64,000 nt of DNA from Muricea muricata. Taxonomy: Eukaryota > Cnidaria > Anthozoa > Malacalcyonacea > Plexauridae. The position numbers and the translations under genes are program-made. Below, in pieces: positions 1 to 9,918 of this stretch (the first letter of the stretch is position 1; every line of letters begins with the position of its first letter). Where the stretch lies: the NCBI GenBank assembly GCA_963855995.1, contig OY979718.1, positions 34,304,059 to 34,368,058 on the forward strand, given 5' to 3'. The notes below the pieces were generated by a model that was not told where the DNA came from, did not search any database, and saw only the letters and a list, made by a program, of their open reading frames with translations.

Positions 1-1024
1 GAAAGACATTGGAAAGTAATTAGTTTTTATTAATATAGTGGAAAGTTAGTGCCAATAATACGTTATAATGATTTAATGATACCATTGAAGAGCAATTATA
101 AACTTCGGGATGACCAACACAAAAAATAGCTTCTAGTTATAAATAATAAATTAATAAGTAAAATATTAACAACTAAGATCTACTTAAAGACTCCGATTTC
201 TTTTTTTGCCCATCAAGTACTATCAATCTCTTACAGAGATGGCAGATGCCCTAGATACGCCCTCTGTTATGCTGTAAAGGTCTATAATAACGAGGAATAT
301 ATATTGAACCTTACTGATAACTACGAACGCCAAATGTATAGTATTTAAGTGGAGTATGCTTGAATATAAAAGTTCCCAATTTCGTGTTACCAAGGAGAAC
401 ATTATTTGCCAAACAGAATTCATCCTAAATTTTTTTTTCAGGTATAATTTATTATAACACATATATAACCGGTATAAACATGCGTATTTTTCATTGGTCT
501 ACATCCATAATGTCGGTTTTGCATGTTTGAACCGTACAATTTGATGTGTTTCAAATTAAAACACGTATATATAAGGGTAATTTGTTTCTTAGTGTTCTAT
601 TCTCTTGTTCTATTTTCTTACTGATTAGGTTATTTTAAAACCAGATGTGAGCTAAACTTAACTTCTTTATATTTTACAAAAGCATAACAATATTGCATAC
701 AGTTCTGCTTGTATATAACTCTATTCACAGCTTACACAACGGTTTTTTAACGCTGGCGCGGAAAAGATAATTATATTACTTTGACGTCTAAGACAAATGC
801 CAATTAACTGAAATACAAAGCCAATTAAATTCCATGTTAAACTATGCGTTTTAACAAACATGTGTTTTGACTAAATAATTTTATATGTATAAAATTATAA
901 AGTTATAGTACATATTATGTTGTGTTACAAGGCATTTATTATGTTATATAGTATGGCCTTTTGATCCAGACAGGTAAAATTTGAAATGAATCCACCTATA
1001 ACGATATACAGTTGCAGTTTTTAC
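1..1024. other. AT-rich stretch, no gene recognised (flank and intron of the Reeler gene)
   Basis: This sequence is AT-rich with no convincing coding exon on either strand. Its right end (up to 1024) should be the first intron of the Reeler-domain gene to the right, because a splice donor lies at 1024/1023 on the minus strand. I could not find the next Reeler exon here, so the intron may run past the window edge. Confidence 0.5.
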
Positions 1025-1357
1025 CTTGCTATTCCCACAACCTAGGTAACGCCCATTTACGCGAGGTGCTGAAAACATTCCTACTGCCCTGCTTTGTCCT
1101 ACACGTCTTGCTTGAATGAGGTAACCACTGATAACACTGTCATCTGAACTTTCGATGGAAACTCTAACTTTTTGGCCTGGCATATAGTGCGATTCTCGGA
1201 CTGTAATTTTGTACGGGCTTTCTCCTGCTTGAGCAAGAGCTCCATGAATCGGCTCCATGCTCACACATTGTCTAGCTGGTGCTCCCGAACTGTAACATAC
1301 ACATGTGCGGAACGTGGCCGACGCAATAAGGAAAAGCATCGCAACTTCATTCGCCAT
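1025..1357 (-). CDS. Secreted Reeler-domain protein, first coding exon (partial gene)
   Basis: The exon starts with an ATG at 1357 followed by a hydrophobic signal-peptide-like stretch (residues about 1-22, core AMLFLIASATF). The next region has the features of a Reeler (reelin N-terminal) domain: GAP near residue 25, a conserved Cys-x-x-Met-x-Pro-x-His segment, a PYKI strand, YMPGQKVRVSIES, then GYLIQARR and a GMF segment. Reeler domains occur in extracellular proteins such as reelin, ferric-chelate reductase-like proteins and insect defence proteins. The exon ends in phase 0 at a good donor (AAG|GTAAAA, minus strand) after 111 codons; reading on runs into a stop. The domain is normally about 130 residues, so one or more exons are missing to the left. 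An extracellular role is inferred from family and signal peptide; whether this is a small defence-type protein or the start of a larger protein cannot be told. Confidence 0.75.
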
Positions 1358-2138
1358 TGTTGACTACTTTTGACGAAAGGAGTCAACTCAAGAAAGGAGT
1401 GCTAAGCAGTCGGACCTCAGTGCGGAATCGTAGAATTTACCTACTTTGCACTGTGGTAAATATCAGATGTACACGTGATGTCTACGTTCTAAATGATGCA
1501 CGTGTTCTCGTTAAACGCACAGGAAAGCTGATATCTCAAGGAGCATATAATTCGTACTCCTTTGTTCAATATTGCATTATGTAACACATAATCTTTAGAA
1601 ATGGTTACATATTCCGTGCAAATTCTTTATGTTATTTTGAATAGAAAATATAACTGCTATGTTACTTCGTCAACATGGACTGGTACCTGTAACAGCTATA
1701 GGGACCATAACATAAAGCAGAAGGGGGAAAAGTTGCAGTCAATATTCGATAATGTATCCTGATTTATGAAAAATTTCTTGAAAATCTGCATGCAACAATT
1801 TTGAGCAAATTGTGCCTGGCTAAAAAATGAAATATTACGAGTATAATCATGTTTTCCGATGTTAAAGAATTTTGGGCTGTTTTAAATCGCTTTAAAATTT
1901 AGTTTAACATAGTCTAATGAAATGAAAAATGGGGGTAACCGGAGTGGTGTTCAAGTAAAATTACTTTTTACATTGGATAGCCCATCTATTGTCAAACTGG
2001 TTTACTCTCTGGAAAACCTAGAAACGTTGTTGGTTACGTAGATATTGCCCGTTCTCGTAAAGCATGTGAATACGGAGTCCTGGAATATAAAGTGAAGTTT
2101 CCAAGTAACAGGGTTCCAAGTTGAACCGTATCACTGTG
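1358..2138. other. Upstream region of the Reeler gene; nothing else recognised
   Basis: This should hold the promoter and any 5' untranslated exon of the Reeler gene. The short open frames here look non-coding. I see no repeat or RNA gene. Confidence 0.4.
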
Positions 2139-2228
2139 TCATGAGCACTTTAATCTCCAATTAATTCCTTTTACTGTTTAAGTTTAATCGCCTGATTTTT
2201 AAATAATTGGAGATTAAAGTGCTCATGA
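2139..2228. repeat. 90-bp hairpin with perfect 25-bp arms
   Basis: Positions 2139-2163 are the exact reverse complement of 2204-2228 (arm begins TCATGAGCACTTTAATCTCC), separated by a 40-nt loop. Every base of the 25-bp arms pairs. It looks like a very short foldback or MITE; no target duplication was identified. Confidence 0.75.
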
Positions 2229-3170
2229 TTTTAATAATTTAAATAATTTAAATAACTTTCCTTAGTTTCAATAAACTATACATTCAAAGTATTTATTCAA
2301 AATTAACTGAAATGTTTCAAACGATTACCTAGAATAAAATTAAACTCTTAGGTAAGATTTATTCATTTTAGACACTTTCATTCATATTTTGATGAATTTG
2401 CAAATCCTTGGTTCACAATTAATTTTTTTCTGTGATTTTCATCGAATCCGCAGGAGATATAAAAATTCAAGTATTTCAAGTGTTATAATTATGTCTCCTA
2501 CATGCGTAATTTCAAATCAAGACATGGTTACTAGGTAGAGCCGAGTTCTTCTTTAAACCTGCACAAAGACATGAAGTGTCATAAAAAATCGTCTGCCCAC
2601 TTTTTTATCACAATGTTATTTGAAAATAGGCCATCAAGATGTGTTCAATTTCTTGAAATCATGTCTTGTTCTTGAGATATCCATCTATTCAAACATTTGA
2701 ATTTAACCTGTATCTAAGCTATATTTCACGCATCCAAAATGAAACTTACTGAACAAAAAAGAATAGCTGGTCTGGAAAATGCTGATATATAGAAATAAAA
2801 ATATTTTTGTACAAATATCTACCCTTACATTGTTATATCATACTCGCTCGGAGCTCAAAAAATTTCTGCCCTTAGTTTGAAAGATATTTTTAAAATTATT
2901 TTTCAGTTTTTTTTAAAATCTTCCTAGCCGATATTTAGCAAGCTTAAATAGACCCCCGAAGCAATTTGCTTGTTAAAAAACAGTGGATATTAGGAGAAAA
3001 AAATGATTGAGGGACTAAAAACGTCTTGATACTGCATATAGTTTACTTTGATATAATTAACGTTTAATTGAGATCAGAGTTAAATGGCTTCTCTATGGCG
3101 ATGCCCTTTTCAATTGATTCTGTTACCACGGCAACAGTGCTTGTCATAATGTTATGCCTTTTTACATATT
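2229..3170. other. AT-rich intergenic DNA, nothing recognised
   Basis: Low-complexity A/T-rich DNA, including AATAATTTAAATAATTTAAATAA runs near 2230. No coding signal or clear repeat family was seen. Confidence 0.4.
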
Positions 3171-3171
3171 A

Positions 3172-3215
3172 CCCGAGCCAACGGCGCGAAGCGCCGTTCC
3201 GGGCGTTAGCCCGGG
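3172..3215. repeat. GC-rich double hairpin
   Basis: Two adjacent perfect hairpins sit in otherwise AT-rich DNA: AACGGCGC/GCGCCGTT around a GAA loop (3180-3198), then CCGGGC/GCCCGG around GTTA (3199-3214). Flanking bases (CCCGAGCC ... CCCGGGTCGAGGG) continue the GC-rich character. It may be the start of an interspersed repeat that runs on to about 3470. No function can be assigned. Confidence 0.6.
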
Positions 3216-3329
3216 TCGAGGGTACTAATTCCGCACGGCTATTTACACCCGGGAAAAGGAAAGCATATAGCGAAGTCTGAAGTTCATCAAATATCGCGGG
3301 GGCGTGGTTCAAGGGTGGCGGTGAGTGGG

Positions 3330-3471
3330 AGTGGGTGGTCATCACTGATCTCAAAAATATGGCGGACTATATTGCACTACAATATTTTGTATTTTTGCAA
3401 AAAAGATTTGGCAACTTTCACAACCAACGAAGGGTGGTCATTTCTGATCTCAGGAATATGGCGGACTATCA
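3330..3471. repeat. Imperfect ~38-bp direct duplication containing ATGGCGGAC
   Basis: A segment beginning GGGTGGTCAT and ending ATATGGCGGACTAT occurs near 3334-3371 and again near 3432-3469 with a few differences. The spacing is about 98 bp. It could be an internal duplication of an interspersed repeat that includes the GC-rich hairpins upstream. Confidence 0.5.
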
Positions 3472-4716
3472 GGAGTAGCAAACACTTAGGCCAGAAATAA
3501 GACGAAAACGACTGCCACAAGACTCTTGAAGAGAGATTAATTTGGGGAAAATACAGAGAAGCGCCAAGAATTGACTATGGCGTGAAACACAAGGCAAGTT
3601 TGTTGATAATGCATATTTATACTTGTGTTTTAATGCTTTATAAAGGCCGGCGTAGCCGTACTCATTCAGTCTATTCACTGTTTAAATTCCAGAGTAATTT
3701 TATGTTTTGGAAATGCAAGACTGTCTTCTTATTACTAATGTAATTAATAGGTCGTATATTTTATACCAAATTTAAGCTTACATTAGGCGTAATAACATAC
3801 TGATGACAAATGTTGTGCCATTTAAAAAAATTGTCAATAAAACAAGGATTAAAAACTGATATTTTGTCATTTTGAAAAAATATACAGAAAGAATAACAAT
3901 TGTCGTGTTGCTATGACAACAACCTTCACAAGTACTTCATGTAATTTCGAAAATATAGTTGCATGCTTTTAGTTAGTGGCGAGGGGTTGCTGCATGCATG
4001 TATTTCTAGTATACGGAATAATTTATGCATGAAGAGCAATCCAAAATAATAGTGTCCACAAAACTTCCCCTGTGAAATCATTATCTAAGACCCGGCTACG
4101 TAATGCAATGACTCTATAGCATGTACAAAATAAATGGTTAACTCCCATTATTAAGTCAGTGATGAACTGTGGTGAACAAAAGAAGAAAAAATTATGATAA
4201 GTTATCGATGTGGATACACCAAATCCACCATTGCCTAGCAATTGCCTTGAATTGCATAATTATTCCTGTCGTTAATGGCTAACTTTCCTAAAACGAAATA
4301 CTTAAAAGCGAGGATACACACGTGACGATGAAGAACCTTAGTTATTTCTGCATATGCCGGAACAAAAACATATTAGATAATGATTGTCATTCTAATGAAT
4401 TTCCTTAGAACGAGCATACTTTCATATATGACTGTTAATGGGCATTACTAACTCAGGCTTTTAAGAAAGGCTTCTATTGGGCTTCTGTTGCATTTTGTAC
4501 AGTAGTGATAAGACGTATTCATATACAACTAAATGTCAACGCGGAAAATTTCTCACTGCTCTTATGTTAAAATTGCTTTAATGTTTTGCTACATGCAACT
4601 ATCATAAAAATATATAACGCTTTTTGCCTTGATTTACGGGTGTATTAACACTGTGGTAATTGAAAACACTCGATACACTTTGAAGGATCACTTCAGTGAA
4701 TCATGCTATTTAAAAC
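3472..4716. other. AT-rich intergenic DNA, nothing recognised
   Basis: Several short open frames occur but none shows domain signatures or coding-like composition with splice signals. Confidence 0.4.
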
Positions 4717-4835
4717 AGACACTTCCCGAATTTATTATGTGGGCATAGAAAACACTTCTTTTTAATAGGCTTCATACCCCGCGTCGATTTCAAGCTATTT
4801 GTTCGAGTGCACTCAAGCAAATTCGGGAAGTGTCT
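4717..4835. repeat. 119-bp hairpin element with 17-bp perfect arms
   Basis: The arm AGACACTTCCCGAATTT (4717-4733) is exactly complementary to 4819-4835. The element is MITE-like in size; the interior is AT-rich and non-coding. Confidence 0.65.
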
Positions 4836-5326
4836 ATTAGAGCCAAAAATGGTGGCTTTATTCTCAGTCCCTTTTTATTAGCTAATTGTAAATCACTCAG
4901 TGAAGTTTAGAACAAAGTTCCTAAAGAAAAGGTGCTGTAGTTTTGCAAGTACTTTTATATATAAATAGTAAATAAATTTTTGGTAAAATTGTATTTACGT
5001 AAGCCGTGCACATGAGATAATTATGTACAAACAAATTATATACTGTAGCAAGATATACAGCTAGCTAATCCAAAAAAGTTTGTTAACGTTGTTTATGAAA
5101 TTATAAATCTTAATTATTTAAGCGCGAGAGAGATGATGGGTATTGTTGAATCACAGTTGTACAGAAAAGTTATGTTTATCTTACAATATATAATTTTGCA
5201 TACATGGGTGGTGTTAATTGTATGCATCTTCAAGGTTGAAAATAACAACCTACCCATCACAGCCTGCGCGCTCAATATTCAAGATTTGTTATTTCGTGGA
5301 AGCAACCTTTCCTTAATTGGATGCAT

Positions 5327-6118
5327 TTATGTAGCAAATTTCCGAAGTGACCAAAACATTGTGACAAAATACCAATTGAACCGAAGCCTACCCGCTAAAT
5401 TGTAGTTTGGATTCGTATCATACATTTTGATAGCGTGTCCTTCAATATTTGACACCATATCCGTGCAATTAATGTAAGCGCTCTCGATTATCAAACTACT
5501 TTCATGCTCCGAATCAGTTTTGATATTGACGGGGAAGCTGTCAACTGCGGCCTCATCTACCAAATTCACGTTCGTTACAGATTGATTGGATGAGATCGAA
5601 ATATTTCTTTGGTATTTGATACGCGATCTTCGTTGTAACATTTTTTACCGACGTGGAGTAATCTTCTTTCAATGTGCCGTAGGGCAGTCAATCCCATCGG
5701 GAGTTTATATTTGGTACTCTTCTCTGGCAATCCTCAACGCCCGCTTTCGAGGTATGCGGATGTTTGATGTGACATATGGAGTGTAGATTTCACTGTAAAC
5801 ACGATTAGCGGAATACGCGTAGCTGTACACTAACGCTCCGGCAACTGCTCCGGTCAAAAATCGGCTCCGAAATGACTGTGGATAGGTTGCATTTAGAGCA
5901 TGGCTTTTTATGATACTCGAGCTATAGGATGTTACTGGTAGTGGTGTGTTCGCAGTGAGTTTAGGGGCCGTTCGCCTTGTCGTTCTCCTTGCTGTTCTTT
6001 TTGTTGATGTTATTCTTCTAGTTTTTCGCAATGCAAAGTTAACCGTGATGCAATGAAGAAGATTGCAAATCGTTAGTATTAGACAAATGGATGTTTTTCT
6101 TGAGCCAGATGAAGTCAT
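5327..6118 (-). pseudogene. Single-exon secreted/membrane protein frame broken by three in-frame stops
   Basis: From an ATG at 6118 the frame encodes a hydrophobic signal-peptide or anchor (residues about 10-29, ICLILTICNLLHCITVNFAL), an Arg/Thr-rich segment (RRTTRRTAP), then a small-residue hydrophobic stretch (FLTGAVAGALVYSYAYSANR) and a basic segment. A TAA at 5705-5707 stops it, but the same frame reopens and stays coding-like down to 5327, interrupted by TGA (5669-5671) and TAA (5645-5647). The downstream part has Cys, Asn-Cys-Thr, and a hydrophobic C-terminus near NWYFVTMFW. Overall layout (signal, short glycine/alanine hydrophobic stretch, cysteines, hydrophobic tail) recalls small cnidarian membrane proteins of unknown function; it is not a confident family match. 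Either it is a decayed gene, or the 64-nt stop-rich piece lies in an unrecognised intron. Name unknown. Confidence 0.45.
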
Positions 6119-7092
6119 TTTATGATCTTAAAACAAGCACACATGTGTAATATGTTATAATAAAGTAAGTTCAAAAAGGCGTAGAGTGGAAGAAGAAATG
6201 ATATAACAATGCCAACATGTCAATGCGTCATAAATATATTCAAGATGCACGATTTACCCGCAAAATTGCAGTCGTGGTTAATTTATATAATCATTAGCTA
6301 CATAAGATTTTACCTGCAGTATTTTTACGTACTCGAAATATAAGCAGTTGCCCTTTATATGTACATTCAAAACTTAAGACTCCTTGTGTTGCTATTGCTT
6401 TATATGCGACCGCGAACCATGCAACTAGCCTTTATGCAATCATTCCTTAAATCAGCCAAAATCATTTTTTTGACGATAATTTAGGCCCTGCTCTCACGAC
6501 GTAGATCAGGTGCATTGATGTTTTAGATCCGGAATATTTTTACGAGAACTAACACTTTCAAGCATGTTGAACCTATCGGAAACTTTCTTAATCCGCGACC
6601 CGCAATTCTCTCATGTACAACCTGGTATTTTATGTTCATATATTTCAAAACATTTTTTTTATATTTTGCCAACACCGATTCACAGTGACGAATTCACATG
6701 AAGCAAAATACCGTTTAGCAAAAGACCGCTTCGCTTGGATCGTTTTGAGTTATGTTATTTTCGACGCCTATTACTATATACAGATCTTCTCAGCAACTCT
6801 AGGAAGGTCGCCAGTTATGGCTCCATCTCACTGAAATAATGACGTAAATGTCAAGTCTTTGGGCTATATCACTAGCCTGGATACAAATACCTTACGTGAA
6901 ATACTGTGATAAAAATGCATGAGACTTAGATTTCATGCATGAACTTTAAATCTCCAAACCGGTAGCTAGTTTCTTAGATGTATGTTATCATGGCATTTGA
7001 ACTATAATATCAGCTGGTGTTATTCTGCATTATGCGATTGCTATGGAGATGGTAAAAATGTTAGAAGGAGACGTAGTGAGAGAATATGATGC
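6119..7092. other. AT-rich intergenic DNA left of the palindromic element
   Basis: No exon, RNA gene or clear repeat was recognised. The right edge abuts the target-site duplication of the Polinton-like element. Confidence 0.4.
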
Positions 7093-7098
7093 CACATC
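7093..7098. repeat. Left 6-bp target-site duplication CACATC
   Basis: CACATC immediately precedes the left terminus AGTAGTAATATA and recurs immediately after the right terminus at 13039-13044. A 6-bp duplication is the hallmark length for Polinton/Maverick integration by their retroviral-type integrase. Confidence 0.85.
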
Positions 7099-7139
7099 AG
7101 TAGTAATATAGGGGCCGATCGACCCTTTTTTTTAGGGAT

Positions 7140-7268
7140 GTGCAGAGGGGTGTGCAGAGGGATGTGCGGATGTGCAGAGGGGTGTGCAGAGGGATGTGCG
7201 GATGTGCAGAGGGGTGTGCACAAAGGGATGTGCAGAGGGGTGTACAGGGATGTGCAGAGGGGTGTGCA
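7140..7268. repeat. G-rich subterminal minisatellite, left arm
   Basis: Variants of the module GGGATGTGCAGAGGGGTGTGCAGA repeat just inside the left terminus. The mirror block lies at about 12868-13003. Reading frames across it are artefacts of the repetition. Confidence 0.8.
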
Positions 7269-7289
7269 CAATGCGTTACGTACACAAGC

Positions 7290-7505
7290 CGTTACGTGCA
7301 CCCCGTGACGTACGCTATAGTCGTGCTCTGATTGGTTGAAAAGCGTACGTATACCCCGTGACGTACACACCGTGACGTACGTTATAGCCGTGCCCTGATT
7401 GGTCAAACAGCGTACGTATGCCCCGTGACGTACACTATAGCCGCGCTCTGATTGGCTAAAACAGCGTACGTATGCTCCGTGACGTACGCTATAGGCGCGC
7501 TCTTT
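7290..7505. repeat. 54-bp tandem repeats of the left terminal repeat (about 3 units)
   Basis: Each unit contains GTGACGTACGCTATAG, then GCGCTCTGATTGGTT, then AGCGTACGTA. Every unit carries a reverse CCAAT box (ATTGG) and a TGACGT half-site of the CRE/ATF type, so the block looks like a repeated promoter module that could drive the adjacent rightward frame. The right arm has about 6 units, which accounts for most of the arm length difference. Promoter function is inferred. Confidence 0.75.
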
Positions 7506-7509
7506 TGCC

Positions 7510-7812
7510 GATATGATCTGATATGTCGCACCAAGAAAGTGAAGAAAGAGGGTCCTAATCAGGATCGTTTATTCTATTGTTGTCCTCATCCAAGAGAAAG
7601 TGCTTGTGACTTCTTTGAGTGGAAACCTGACGAAGACCCCCTTGAGCCAGGTTGTGTTTGTCTGTTTAGTATGCCACCATCTTACCGATATACAGTGAGA
7701 AAGACAGGGGAGACATTTACTAGTAAGGAAACGGATTCGTAAGAAAGCGTATGACGAATTCCTTCGGCAAAAGGAAATCGGTGAACTGATTCAGGACTTA
7801 CAGATCTACTAA
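7510..7812 (+). pseudogene. GRF-type zinc-finger protein, left-arm copy
   Basis: The frame carries the GRF zinc-finger pattern: a Cys (ICRTKK), then GPNQDRLFYCCPHP, then a Cys followed by DFFEW. GRF fingers bind nucleic acid and occur in some topoisomerases, AP endonuclease 2 and transposon proteins. The frame closes at 7742; an overlapping +1 frame continues in basic coding-like residues (AYDEFLRQKEIGELIQ) to a stop at 7812, so either a frameshift or a short intron separates them. No start codon clearly belongs to it, and the open frame upstream runs into the tandem promoter repeats. The mirror copy is at 12166-12480. The role in the element is unknown. Confidence 0.65.
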
Positions 7813-7894
7813 TAACTATAACAAAAGTGTAACTGTACATATAATTAAAAGAACTTAAACATATAACTAAATATTGTTAAACACAAAACCAAAT

Positions 7895-8035
7895 AAAATA
7901 GTTTTTGTAAAAGTCCCGTGGAGGAACAAATTGTGTCCCGCAAGTCCCGCAAAGTGATATTAGGTTTTGCAAAAGTCCCGTGGAGGGACACAAAGTCCCG
8001 TGGAGGGACAAATTAAGTCCCGCGAGTCCCGTTTC
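7895..8035. repeat. Short GTCCCGTGGAGGGAC repeats, left arm
   Basis: Variants of AAGTCCCGTGGAGGGACA and GTCCCGCAAGTCCCGC are clustered here and, inverted, at about 11940-12065. GTCCCG...GGGAC segments can form small hairpins. They lie between the GRF frame and the polymerase C-terminal fragment, where the two convergent frames end. Confidence 0.55.
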
Positions 8036-8230
8036 AGCAAAACAAACCAATGCCCGCTCACGAACTCGATTCTATTATTGTCCAAAACCACATATATCGT
8101 GTTATATGATCCCCCGTGTTGTCAAGGTTTTGTTCGCCTCGGGCAAAGTAAATAAGACACAGATGGTAATAACACACACACATGTTAGTTGCTGTTGAAA
8201 AGATATATTCACAAAATAGCTATTTACAGA

Positions 8231-8557
8231 TCAAATATCTAATGGAATGGTTGAAACACCGTCTTCCAAAACTTTACGTTTTGGATAAAAATAACTAAAA
8301 GCGTTTTTAACTTGAACATATGTGCACATTGTATTGTTCATAACTCTGAATCCCGTATTTACACCCGACCCACTACGTTTACTTAAAATTACATCTAAAT
8401 ACTTATCTTTATTAATAACATTATTCTTTTTGTTAACCCCTTTGCAACTAAATTTGTCTTTCCTATCCCCAAAACAATAATACGTTTTACTACATAGACT
8501 AATTATCCCATCCCCTTCCCACTCTACTTTAAATAATCTCAGCGTTCTCTTATCCAT
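8231..8557 (-). pseudogene. Family-B DNA polymerase C-terminal fragment, left-arm copy
   Basis: This 108-codon frame matches what I know of the C-terminal end of the type-B (DNA_pol_B_2, protein-primed) polymerases of cnidarian Polinton-like elements: LFKVEWEGDGI, CSKTYYCFG, KDKFSCKGVNKKNN and FSYFYPKRKVLEDGVS near the end. It lacks all catalytic motifs. It points toward the left terminus, opposite to the N-terminal polymerase piece that begins immediately to its right at about 8560, so the two are in head-to-head orientation and cannot form one gene. The mirror copy is at 11417-11743 with a few amino-acid differences. Confidence 0.75.
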
Positions 8558-8559
8558 CG

Positions 8560-9918
8560 TCTATTTGGTGGAAATTAGCCAGGAAAGCTATTCGATATTG
8601 TTGGACCTTGTTCTCTCATGTATTCGACCAAATCAGTCAACGAATAGTGAACAGTGAGGTATCTTGTGCGTTTGACCACCTAGGTATTTTCGAGACTTGT
8701 ACTTATTACTATTATGACTATTTAGGTGTGTGCTGAAAGTGGCGATGACGTTGAAAAAATGGTGCAATGTCTTCTCACATTGAATCAGGTATAGACCATA
8801 TTGTTGGTCAACTTGATGTGTGTAGTCCTTGTTCTTATTACTCTTTCTTATTTTTTTTTGCAGGAGACCCAAGATGAAGCGGACGCTAGTCAAGCAAGCG
8901 AGGACGAAGTGCATGAGGTAAATAATTTTAGAGGTTTAAAATTCTAGTCATGATTTACTAATTATCTTTCCGGGCTTGTGATATATATGTGTAGCATTTT
9001 TTTTCCTCCGTTTTTGTCAGGCGAGTGAGAATGAGGAAAGTGGGGAAGAAAATACAAAGGTTCACCCATTAGAAAAATTGCAAGAAAAACTGGAACTTAA
9101 TCTCATGGAACTACCTTTTCTGGGCTTCAATTCCGGAAAGTATGATATCAACGCCGCTAAAAACCCTTTCTTTGCCCACCTCGTGAAACATGAGCAAGTT
9201 AAGTTTGTGATAAAAAGAAACAACAACCACATGTGTCTCAAGACAATACACTTGAAGTTTCTCGATATTACAAACTACTTGGCTCCTGGATTCTCCTACG
9301 AACAATTTTTAAAAGCTTACGAGTGCACACAGACCAAAGGGTACTTTCCATACGAATAGGTCGACTCCCTGGAGAAGTTAAACTTATCCACCTTACCGCC
9401 CTCTGAAGCCTTCCATTCAATGCTTTCCAACACCGCCATTTCCGAGGAACAATACGAGTACTGCCAGCGCGTGTGGAACGATAACAATATGGAAACGTTT
9501 CGTGACTTTTTGGTTTGATATAATAATCTTGATGTCGTTCCCTTCTTCGAGGCTATTGACAAGATGAACGAGTTTTGGAAGGAGCGAGATATAGACATGT
9601 TTAAAGACGGTGCGAGTGTGCCAGGTTTGACGATGAAATATTTATTTTCGAATGTTCCAAACGTGCATTTCTCACTGTTTAACGAAAAAGACAAAGACTT
9701 ATACTATACCATGAAAGACAATAACGTCGGTGGCCCAAGTATAATATTTAACCGATACCACGAAACAGACAAAACTTTTATACGCAACGCAGAAGTGACA
9801 CGAAAGAAATCTAGAGCCTAAACCATGCAAGAAAGTGGTCAGTTACGACGCCAATGCGCTATACCTCTGGGCGATCATGCAAGATATGCCAACCGGACAG
9901 TTTACGCGACGACTGGAA
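8560..9918 (+). pseudogene. Family-B DNA polymerase N-terminal and central part, spliced, left-arm copy
   Basis: Four phase-0 exons are visible: about 8560-8658 (donor GAG|GTATCT), 8726-8788, 8864-8917 (donor GAG|GTAAAT) and 9021 onward, with acceptors TTTAG, TTTTGCAG and TTGTCAG. The small exons encode acidic sequence (ETQDEADASQASEDE). The long exon carries the exonuclease/polymerase region: LPFLGFNSGKYDINAAKNPF, FVIKRNNNHMC, DITNYLAPGFSYEQFLKAY, then SVPGLTMKYLFS and VGGPSIIFNRYHE. Tryptophan codons expected at two places are stops (TAG at 9357-9359; TGA near 9518), and an extra A near 9808 shifts the frame before the GYDANALY motif-A region. The sequence is cut at about 9918 by the palindrome junction. 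All this makes it a dead gene; the polymerase would have replicated the element. Confidence 0.8.

Noticed and set aside
5586..5786. Plus-strand open frame
   Set aside because: It is antisense to the signal-peptide protein frame and lacks coding features.
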